Source of the DNA: Sipunculus nudus | Taxonomy: Eukaryota; Annelida; Sipuncula; Golfingiida; Sipunculidae | Length of the DNA stretch: 64,000 nucleotides | NCBI GenBank assembly: GCA_026874595.1 | Contig: CM049316.1 | Span: 29,185,339 to 29,249,338 of the forward strand | Reading direction: 5' to 3' | Shown: one piece after another, positions 26,021 through 37,000 of the stretch | How the letters are laid out: each line of letters opens with the position of its first letter | Position numbering within the stretch: the first letter of the stretch is position 1 | Notes under the pieces: generated by a model | The model's database searches: none | What the model saw: the letters and a program-made list of their open reading frames with translations, nothing else | What the model was told of the DNA's origin: nothing | Program-made: the position numbers and the translations under genes

Positions 26021-26699
26021 TTTTCCTGACCAAAGTGACATATAATTTATTAATTGACCTTCCTAATGCGGGCATTCTTTGTGCTACTAACTGACCAGCG
26101 CTGACCGGTCGGTTGATTGACCATGCATGAAGCTTCGGTCACTTGCACCGCGCTTTGTTTGTTTTACTGGTGTGCGTGTGTATGGAGCACAGACTGGTGA
26201 TTATTTGGACCCTTTGTCTACCCTTGGCCTGGAGGTCTACCCTGGGCCGGGAGCCCCAGGCGGGCAACGTGACTGGCTGAAACGACCTATTAATTCTAAT
26301 CCACAGGAATGGAGGTCCCCCAAAGTTAATCTTTCATCTGTGCCCCTGTGAACTGTCTTTGACATATTCAGTGCATTATATCCTCAAATATTAAATAATC
26401 TATGATGTTCCTAACAAGCGAGTGATGTTAGTAACCAGTGACGTCAGCAAACAATTTTGAGTCGTTTATATGAGCACATTCATCGTGCTAGAAGAACCTT
26501 TATAAATGTGTGCAAATTCATTTTATGTATTTACAAATCAAATTACCCATAAATACATGGACATTTGTATGGAATTACAAAATACATGTAACACCAAGAT
26601 CGTTCCCTTCTGCAAATATGTTTTTATTTATAGTCATAAAGATGTTCTAATATGTATTTTCCACTATACATATCATCTAGATTTGTGCAGTTTCTTAAT

Positions 26700-26745
26700 G
26701 TTCAGAACCTGTCAAATACGACCATCTGTCAATTGCGACCATATA
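26700..26745. repeat. Short GACCACC-family fragment
   Basis: AGAACCTGTCAAATACGACC followed by ATCTGTCAATTGCGACC, two tandem units of the same vocabulary as 25874-26020, ending in a short TA tract. Confidence 0.45.
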
Positions 26746-26749
26746 TATA

Positions 26750-29700
26750 TGTTAACATCAGGATGATTTTCAAACTGTGCGAGGGAACATTTCAACGTTG
26801 ATGGAAATCGACTAAAAGTACCATTTTAATCTATTACTTTTTTATTGCTTAAATATAAGTAATTCTAAATATTTTATTCCATGTGTTTAGAGGGTGTGAT
26901 TATCCTTGTACACTTAGCCATTTTTATAGAATGGACGTTCAGTGATAATGGAGGGTTATCAAGTGTAGCTTAGAAGATAGATCTATGTTGGTGGTAACTT
27001 AAAGGAAGTCAGGATGAGGGGACCATATCAGAACGTTATGCTGTTATTCATAATTCCATATTTCAGGCTTGATAATCACGGGGCAAGGAATAATCCAGAA
27101 GTCATTTTCTAGTTAAATAATATTAGAGCGAGTCACAGGTCTATATCGAAATTATATTATCATGCATTGAATTAGTGATCGAACCAGGGTGCTTCAGCTG
27201 CGAAAGCATAATCAATATATAGCCAATGTCCTGTCCCCAGAAATCATCTATTTTCCGATGCATATATGCTGATAATTCGAGTTCCTGAATTTGCAGGTAA
27301 CCGTGACGGTAAGCTACACCAGCTCAGGTGACTTTCAGTTATGCTGTGCTGTAACAACAGGGCACAAATCGTAACCACCTTTATTATTTTATTTTTAAGC
27401 ACGTTCTGTTGAGACTGTTACATTAAATTTTAGATTTGGTTTATACTATCGTTTCATGTATTGTTATAACACAGGGTCTTTAGTTATTGATAATGAGAAG
27501 TTTGATGAGCTGAACAAAATTGGCGGCACCACCTTTACTTTATTGCATTGATACCGATTTAACTCCTAATTTCTAATAAAAAATCGAATTTACAGCAATT
27601 GTATAAGTTTCTCAGAGTTGACGTATGTTTTGTCCCAATACTTGGTATGCTTACTTATCGTAGGTAGATATATCAGCAAAACAAAATAAAATCTAAATAT
27701 GATGCCGTGTTTATTTTCATTAATTATGCATTTTTAGTTCACACTTCGAATTTAAAGGGGCCTATTCCGTTCTGACGTTTAATAACAAACAAAAATTTTC
27801 TTCAAACTTTCATAATAAATAAGCTAGAAACCTCACAACGGCTGTCCGCTTTGTTTATATCCACGTTGCTTATAATATATGTGTAAAAGTAAGAAATCTT
27901 GCTTATAATATATATGCGTAAGTAAGAAATCAAATAATTAAATCCTCGAGAATAGGAACGTGAATAGGTGACTTTGTTGCAGCGTCCACCAGCCGTCCAG
28001 CGTCCACCATCTGTCACCATATATCTCAACAGCTGCAGTTGCCATCATATAACTCTGCACATTTGTAAATCATATAATAATCAGAAAAAAATAAGCGTTT
28101 TGTTCCGCCATCTGCGATGACCTTGTTTTAAAGAGATAAAATGTCTGTCGATTATTTGGGAGAAAAGTGTAAATATTTTGTCTTGTCTCATCATTAAAAA
28201 TGAGTCGAATAATTTACAAATGATGCTTTTATTGATTGCATGGTCGCAAGATCTTAGAGCTACATTGATTCTGGGTGGCCCTACAAAAAAGCCGTACTTA
28301 GGTGTCCTTCTGAATAATGCAGGGCTCACGTGTATACCTGCTATAGCTGATAAGCACACAAGGAATTCTATTTCTTAACATAGACCGACATACACGTTGT
28401 ATTTAGGAATAAAATCAAAATTTCATGTAAAACACAAAAAAATAAAAAAGAAATGCCTTATATATTTTAAATGCCTTCATTGTTTTAATACACTTAATAA
28501 AGTACCATATACGTATTGCACAAGGCTAAACAAGAAAGTCCTGTCCTGTAAAAATCTGTTTAAATTAAAAATATTTCTTTCTAAACTCCGTTCCACCAAC
28601 CTCTATATTTTTTTTTTTTTTTGATAATTTATAAAATGTTTATATTTATCAATTATTTCCTAGAAAGCAGCTTATGGAAGGAACGGCCTAGTTTACAATA
28701 AATCTCCAATTTATGTTTCCAAATTTTTCTACTCTTTACATTGATCTGACAGATCAGTTGTATCTCTGTATGAGTAGCCACCTTTGGTTTAGCAATTTAT
28801 TTTTTAGTGTTTACATGACATCATCCAATCAGCATTTGCTAATTTAGCCTGTTTTGCATGTAACCAATAACCTTGACAACCATAAGTAGGGCAGATATAT
28901 TGTAAAAATGTAGACTGATTTCTCATTCTTAAGTACTTCAGTTTCTTAAATAAGGTGTAAGGTAAATATAAATTAAAACTTGTAGAACACTACCCTTTAA
29001 TCTTCTACCCTAAATTACCCACCCCCCCCCCCCTTGAAATGCAGCTGATAATAATATACATAGCAAACACAGGTGGACATAAGGGGATGGAACGGTCTAT
29101 AGACGACGTAGGTTCTTCACTTGCTTTCACGTCTGTTTGTTGCTCATTCTTGCATTGCTCACGGTGGCCAAGTCCTGCCAACTGCCTTTATTTACCCCCC
29201 CCCCCCCAAAAAAAAAGAGAACTTTAATGTCATAACACATCTATATTTTAGTAAAAGTAATAAAATTGCTCCCGATATGTAACAATGTTATAATTGATAA
29301 CCAATCTGTGAAGCAGCAATAAAACCCATTTTAATAATTCTCCTAAACAAAGAAAATATAGTTCCCATGAATTGGGCATATATATATAAGATGTAAACTG
29401 AGTTCTGAGAAATACTAGTCCGGAACGCTCACGCAAAAAACACTGGAGATACCCATGGGATTTTGGAATGTTCCTAGAGTAAAGAATAGTATTTTACGTC
29501 AGTTTATGGTTAAATATTGTGTTATTATCTGATTTTCTGATTAAAGTGCATGAATGCAAAGTCAGTTTGCAATTGTCATCACAGTTATTAAGAAGTCGGC
29601 AAAATCCAGACGTTTAATAAGTCTGAATAATATGTTTCATTCTCTGTTGAATGTACATTTTATAATTTTCTGTCATTGCAGCTTACTATACAGAAATATG

Positions 29701-30690
29701 ATTATTTCATAATTATAAAAAAAAATCAGTTTGGCTCCACCCGGTTGACGGACTATAAAGAAGTTGGACAGCAGGGATAACTTGCTCAACTGCAAACTTA
29801 AAAAAAAATGTCTTACGTTTCAAGTATACATCTTCTATTTTTATATTACACGTGCGTGTGGATACAACAGTACGTGATATATTAATGAAATATTCTGTGA
29901 ATTCCTTAATACAAAAAAAAAACATGTTTATACTATTTGCCTTGAAATAATTCCAATACACGTATAACATATTTAAACGGATTACATTACCCTCTTCTCT
30001 ATATTTTTACCTACGCCGTTGGTGTATGTAGAAGCCGCGGTGCATTGTTTGGGTCAGATTGTGACGCCCATAATCCCTAGACAGCAGAGTCGTACTCAAG
30101 TCTGCACAATGTGAGTGAGCTTGGGTTTACTTGCATGGCAACGGGTTTTAAACTTCAAGAGTGTTCAGGATAATTTTAGGGGCAGCAGCTTTTATCTGTA
30201 TTACAGCTCGTGGGGAGATTAGAAAATGAACTTGATTTTAAACGTTTAATGGGGTACCTTTGAAAAAGATTTAGTTATTTACGGTAACTCCCGCTTTTGC
30301 TTCTTATTGCCATCTAGAATTCAAACATTCAACGATTTCGAAGTTTAAGATATCTATGCTTTCGATTAAACGTTAATTTTAATCATATTTCAGCTCAACG
30401 CAGTGAAACGTAAGGTATTCTCGTTGGCGATCCACGTAAATGTTTAAGAATATACAAAGGAATTATCCAGTTTTAATGCCTTACTGAAACGCCATGTGTT
30501 TCACTAAATGAAGACAAGATGGCGCTGATATGCAATCGCGGTTTACCGTAATTAATAATGAAGACTTTTGCTGAGGTACCCCATTATTGAATACAAAACA
30601 TGCTTTATACTTTTAGAAACAAGAAACAATTTACATTTTATGTATTCTTTCCCAAAAATATAATATTTTGAATTTAAAATATCGTCTCAT
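26750..30690. other. Intergenic, no gene seen; possible tRNA-like relic at 27175-27225 (-)
   Basis: Mostly AT-rich DNA with C tracts at about 29020-29033 and 29193-29205. On the minus strand near 27225-27175 the order TGGCTATAT ... GCTTTCGCAGCTGAAGC ... GGTTCGATCAC resembles a decayed tRNA or tRNA-derived SINE head: the B-box is good, the A-box poor, and no acceptor stem or tail is visible. Frames such as 28081-28359 (-) and 28178-28378 (+) overlap on opposite strands and match nothing I recognise. Confidence 0.35.
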
Positions 30691-30697
30691 AGATGGC

Positions 30698-30761
30698 TTT
30701 ATTTTAGATATATCATACACTTGAACAGAACAAAACAATATTTTTTTTCAGAAATTTTATT
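30698..30761 (-). terminator. Candidate polyadenylation signals of the carboxypeptidase gene
   Basis: AATAAA hexamers on the minus strand at 30761-30756 and 30703-30698, about 72 and 130 bases after the stop codon. The spacing is normal for a short 3' UTR. Which one is used cannot be told from sequence. Confidence 0.5.
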
Positions 30762-30832
30762 ATGAACGTCTAGTATTGTAGTCGATGAAAATTCATGAGG
30801 CTCCTTATGAATATTCATGTACTTGTAGACAT

Positions 30833-31020
30833 TCAAGAGTTGTTGATGATGTACGTTGCCATGGCTTTGATGCCGGCCCAAGTTTCCGTGGCCGTCGGTA
30901 CAATCTGCTCAGGGGGAAGTATGAATCCGTAGAGGCCGGTGTCCCTCAGTTCAATAGTGTAAACCCAGCGGATGTTGGCGCCACCGCGGGCCCAGTCACG
31001 TGATGTTCCGCTCGATGGAT
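30833..31020 (-). CDS. Carboxypeptidase terminal exon 11 (catalytic Glu, stop)
   Basis: Completes Tyr, then PSSGTSRDWARGGANIRWVY and TIELRDTGLYGFILPPEQ, and ends YIINNS with TGA at 30835-30833. Glu of IELRDTG is the catalytic base (Glu270 bovine). Arg in TSRDW occupies the specificity position 255. One residue is inserted between that Arg and the catalytic Glu relative to bovine carboxypeptidase A. Acceptor TTATTTTAG|ATC. Confidence 0.96.
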
Positions 31021-34000
31021 CTAAAATAAAAACCGAATATCTTTAGCTCATCTTACGGTGGTACCACTTGACTTTTGCCACATAGCTTCTCCGTCTTTCT
31101 TCTTGGAATGTTGAGAATGATGCCAAATGTGTCATAAGGGGGGACATTTCACATATTTTACCCGCGAATCACGAAAACGGGCTATTGCAGCGCCATCTAT
31201 CAGGAACTACATGAATTACGCCAGAACGGGTGTTGTCCTGGTACTTCCTTATTAGGGCTGCAGGGATACATAGGTGCACCGATACATTACATATACATGT
31301 ATAGTATCGACCGCGTCATATTTACTTGCATCTATACACAGAGAATGTTTAGTCATCAGAGGATCGAGAAATCACATTTAATAAATGGTTTCAAAACGCC
31401 GAAAATTCGTGTACGCCATTGGTCAGAAACGAGTCTACAATCATCTGCTTGAATAATTATTTGTAATGTAAAAGATGCTACCTATGGTTTTAAAAGTACT
31501 TCCATATAAACGAGAGGTCAGGAGGGAGGGTATAAGGAATTGGAAATTGAGAGGTCGGCCGGGATGGAATATGGGGTGGGGGGGGGGGGGGGGGGGGTGA
31601 CGGCAGTTCAGGAGTTAGATTATTAAGAGTTGGAGGGCGAGAGATGGCTTGGGACGCTATTGGGGGTGTAGTATAGTGACCAGAGGTTAGAAGGGAGGGT
31701 ATTAGGAACTGGATGGTTATAGGTCGACCGAGACGGTATTGGTTGGAGGGTGGGGGGGGGTCGACGTGAGGTCAGGAGGGTGGGTATTAGATATTAGAGG
31801 GGGCTAGAATTCGACAGGAACGGTTTTGGGATGGGAGGGGTGACGAGAGGTCAGGAGGAAGTATATTAGGAACTGGAGGTCGGCCTGGACGGTATTTGGT
31901 TCGGGGTGGGTGGGTGGGGGGGGGGGGGTAGGTCACCTGGGAGGGTATTCGGATTTCGAGGGTTAGTGGTCGGCCGGGATGGTACTGGGGCCGGGGGCGT
32001 GGGGGGGGGGGGGGGGAGGGGCTGACGAGTGGTCTGGAGAGGTTATTAGGAATTGAGAGGGGGGGTGTAGAGGTAGGGCGGAACGGTATTAGGGCGGGGA
32101 TGCCGAGTGGTCAGGAGGGAGGGTATTAGGATTTGGAGGATGAGAGGTCGGACGGGATGCTATGGCGGGGGGGGGGGGGGGGAGGGAGGGGGGTGACGAG
32201 AGGTCAGGAGGGAGGATATTCGGATCGGGGTGTGAGAGGTCGGCAAGGACGGTTTTGGATGGGGATGACGAAAGGTGAGGAAGAAATTGGGATGAGGAAG
32301 GCAACAAGTAGGGAGGGAGGGAAAGGGGATGGGAAGGGAGATTATTTGTCTTGGGAGGAAGAAAGGTTTAGGTCGGTATATGGAGATGAATGAGTGGCGT
32401 AATTTTGGATAAGAAGGATGACAGGTCGGCAAGGGACGGTACGCCTATACGGAGGTAGATGACGAGAGGGATCGGGCAGGGACGGTATTTGATGGAGAAG
32501 GTCACGGGTTTATTAAAGGTCACTTACAAAGTACAAGAGAAGCCGGGCCAACCGTGTATTGAGTATTCCAGGGCTGACTTGCGATGGCGCCGGCTGCTGC
32601 CTCACCTGCGGCTATCTGCATATACAAAATCAATCACATGAAAAAGTTACATGATAAACAATAACATAAAAAATGAAATGTATATGCGTAAGCTAATGAA
32701 ATGACCATATGTTTTCTTATTCAAGAACAAAATAAAAACAAATGGACGATTTTGGTTATATGTTTTGGCAGACAGTGCCATAAAGATGCAGTTGTTAATG
32801 TCAATTGCATGTACAACATACTTTCTTTGAGTAGAGCCACACGTGATGGCTGGTAGAGTTAATTAGTCAGCTTTTGTTGAGACATCTTAGTTTTTACAGC
32901 ACATGATAAACGACTTCTGCAAGAATTGGAATTAATAAAAAAGAACATTTTTTTAACGGTATGTGAAACATTACACTATACAATATGATGTAAAATATAT
33001 CACAATACATCAGTATTTTGTAATAGTGAGATATATGAAACAAATGGAATATTATATCAATATTTGTCATTATAATTTTAATAAAGTGAATATTTTTTTT
33101 TCAGTTTAACTGTCATTATCCTCATCATTCTTTATTAAATATTTCACATCATATTATTATATAAGTATAGCTTAAGAAAGAAGACGAAAAATATAATGCT
33201 TACTCAAAATTAGCAAGGTTTACCATATTAGAATACATAAATGTTATTTATAATTATCTATTTTAAGTAAATGACTTTTCTTATACAATTCAACATTACA
33301 GTCAATCTGTCAAATAATTTGACTGACTTTTCAGTCAATTTGAAAAATGCCTGAAAATTTTAGTCATTTTGTAAAATACCTGAGTGAATCAGGCAATTCG
33401 TAAATTGACTGAAAATTTCAGGCAATTTACAAATTGACTGATTTTACACATTGACTGTGACATATACTCAAGTCAAATGTGATACGCCCTCTGGTGGATG
33501 ATTGATGATATGCTAGAACAGCTTCGCCTGAGCTGAGGCTGATGGCTTCATGCCTGGAGTGTGTGTGTCTGAGGATGGGTGTTATTTCGTTGGGAACGGG
33601 ATCACAGGTAGAAGGGAGGGGATTCATAGCATATGTTAACTTTATATCTGCCTTCGCCAGGATTGTATGCGTGCGTGTGTGCGTTTGTGTATTTATGTGT
33701 TTGTTCAAACGTTATAAAAATGCTTATTTGCAATAGAATATTTAGTTCTTTCTTAAACCAGTATTTTTACCATTATATTTGTGGCTGCTCAAGTCAAATT
33801 ATGAGCCTGATGACGGTTCAGTTTTGCATTAGATTTTAGGTTTGCATCAGATCATAAGGTTTTGCCTTTCGAATAATTTCATTAAAAATTTATATTAGTA
33901 TTAAAAACTCCAGTCGAAAATGTACTACACCAGGACCAGGCACCTTGGTATTATACCATTATGGACGGTGATGGCTGCAAAATGTCAAAATGAATAAAAT

Positions 34001-37000
34001 TTAGATTGCATTCGTGCAAATTCTTATATACAATAATCTCTTTTCAGAATAAACAAATGCTTTTATTAAATGCAGTATTATAAATTATAATCAAACTTCA
34101 ACGGTGAAAAATGGCAGTGAAAATCAAGACAATGATGTATTAATAATTGAGAAGTTTGGGCTTTTGTGTCAATTTTAATTGTTCCAATTGCAGAGAAATA
34201 TCAAACATGCAGTTCTAATGAGCTGATCATCCGATTCCGTGCACATTCTGCGTACTGACTGGTACATACGTATACATTAGGTATATTAATTTAATTTAAA
34301 GGATAAGAATTATGAATTTTGTTCAACTGCCTTGAAAATCCAGAAGAATCTGAATTTTGAAAGTTGTTATCTCGTAGAATATTAATCAGGGTGACCTTGT
34401 TGTACAAGAGCTTTCTAGGTCTTATGGTCAAGATTTGTGCCCTGCTAACGGCCGGGCGGAAGGTTCCGTTCGCAAGTGAGCTAAGCTATGAAATCGGGTC
34501 CCTTGGCCCCGTTGGGGCGGGCTGCGGGCTCTGCAGCCAACGGGGCGTTTTGGGATCCTCTCACTCTGATGAGCCCGTGTGCACCATCAGCTTGTGCTCA
34601 CGTCCTTGAAGGTTAGGTAAACGTAACAGCACGTGGCGATGTTTTATGCATGTAAGATTTCATCCAGAACAGAGACCGGGTCCTTATGTGATTGGCTGGT
34701 GCAAAGTTTGACGTCACAGGCAGAATTTAGAAATGACCTAAATCTAGCAATACATATTGTTTACATTCTTCCCTGAAAATTTCGGGCTGACAGTATCAAC
34801 AATACTAAGCGTGTGATGACATCTAGAAATTTCAGTCACATGGGTTTTCCCTGTGTGTGACGGCACTGCTGAGTTGACAGTGCTCATAGATCTGCCAATA
34901 GTTTTTTTAATAAATCACACAACCTTATGTTTTTTTTTTGTGGAATAATAAATAGAAAAAAATTTTTTTCCTTCAAGAATTGGGTTAAACCTTTATTAAT
35001 ATTTTTTCATAGGTAATTGTGTTAAATGATTATATAATGAGATCCGGAGTACGTTTGCTTGATCTTTAGCACATGCCTGCCCATAGCGACGTCTTGTGGA
35101 ACGTTTTGTAACTATAAGAGCTGGGCGTGGGTAAGCCTAATTTGAGTGCAATATATAATATGTATTTCAGTACGCTTAAAGCAATACCCGAATGATGATA
35201 CGCTATTTATTACTTTTTGTGTGATTTTCTTATAAAAAGCATTTTGGGTGAAGGTTTTTAATATTGTTCAACCGAACCACCCCCTCCCCCCCCCCCCCCC
35301 CACTCCCCTACGCTAAAAATTGGTAAATTTCTACCGAAAAATCAAATAAGAATGTTTGATTCTCGGGGTGGGTCTGGGCGAGGTGAGCCGAAATTTACGC
35401 GCGCAGTGCATGAGAAACAAACCTTTTCTGGCCTAAGCACTCACCAGTTCAGATTCGTTGGGTGGTCCGTCAAAAGAGTAGCCATACGGAGTCAGGAAGT
35501 ACTGACCGTAGCTGTGAGTGGTGATAAAAGCGTCAAGGGTCATCCCTTCTCCGGCCAGAGTGGTCAAAACGTAGTTCCTCACAGCCAGGGCCTCGGGTTC
35601 ACTGTACGGCTCCGGTCCCGCGAACGTGTTACTGCAAGGATCGCTGCTGGCACCAATAGCTGAAAGTTAGTAAGAAGGTAGAAAATAGCATGCCAACATA
35701 GATTTCACTCATTGGAAGGCGACAAAAATTTAATATTAAAAAAGGAAGAGTCCATGCGTAATGTTCAGCTGTTGGGTTCGAGTCGAATAATACTGAAATG
35801 CGGTTTATTCACCAGAAACATTTTTAGGCTCCCCAAGGCCCTCCCTTCTGAGATATAAAAATGTATCATTCTATCTTTGAGATGTTAGAAACCCAGTAGC
35901 AGTCGTCACCGGGAGAAGTCTCTTCAATTAGATTGGTACGTTCTGGTAAAATGTATCTAGGGCATACTTATTTTTACTTACTCATCCACTGGAAATCGAA
36001 GTTTCTGTTGGCGTCCGTTCCTATACATCCAGTGATGTCATCCACTCGGTTGTTTCTGGTTTTACGCCACATGCGGTCCTGTGGAAATATCACAAACGAA
36101 ATATGAAATATGATACATGGTTATTTATTGAGCGCGATAATTTGTTACCGGAACGGTTCTTAGTATGTGTAAAATAAAGTTCTAACCTAGATAGAACGGG
36201 TATGGAGGGATGGATGCCAGCTGCTATCAATGCGGTGAGTGTGGGATAAAATCCCCTTTTACTGCGATTTTGTTGGCTACAGTACATGAAAGTTTGGCTA
36301 AATATCTGAAAATGGAAACCTTTGTTTCTTAAATCACTGTAAATTCTTGTTTACTCGCACTATTCATTTTGATTGAAGAGCCTTTTTTTCAATTATAACC
36401 CGGGCTCTATGCGAGCTTTATCCTGCCTTGATTCGTAAACCAAGTTTAAATGATCATAATTGTCTTTCGGCAATGAAGTAGGCTGGGGCGTTGTGTCAGA
36501 TGCCTATGATCAGACGTATGTTTATGAATACCCGGTACCATAAACAAAGATAATCAAAAAGGTTTACACTTCTTAAAAGTTTCTGAAACTTCAGGAAAGC
36601 TATATACTAATATATTGTGTGATTGTAAGCAACGATTTATTAACCGTTTTGTAAATTACTGTACAACAAACAAAGACAAAAATGGCTTTACAGTGTTTTT
36701 TTCTATATTTCCTTTAAATACTTCAACACTTTTACAATATGGTATTTGTATCGGCCATGCGGGGATGTAGTCACGGCGCCATGTGGTGACAGGGGAGTAA
36801 TGCTTTTAACTTCAGTTTCGCTCGTTATGAGTTGAAATACAGTTGCGTCAGTGTGATTCTTAAAATATTTGTGTTTGATGTGATTTAGACCATATACGCT
36901 TTGATTGCTATTTAATTAATCCGATTATTACACAAATTAGAGGCTGCAATTGTTGCATATCAGGATGGCTGGTAGATGGAATAACTTACGTAGATCCGTG

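Noticed and set aside
27175-27225. tRNA gene on the minus strand
   Set aside because: Only the B-box is convincing; no acceptor stem and a poor A-box.
31831-32432. Proline-rich and glycine-rich frames on both strands
   Set aside because: Products of the G-rich minisatellite.
34364-34609. 81-codon frame in a GC-rich patch
   Set aside because: No recognisable domain; the GC-rich hairpin explains the composition better.
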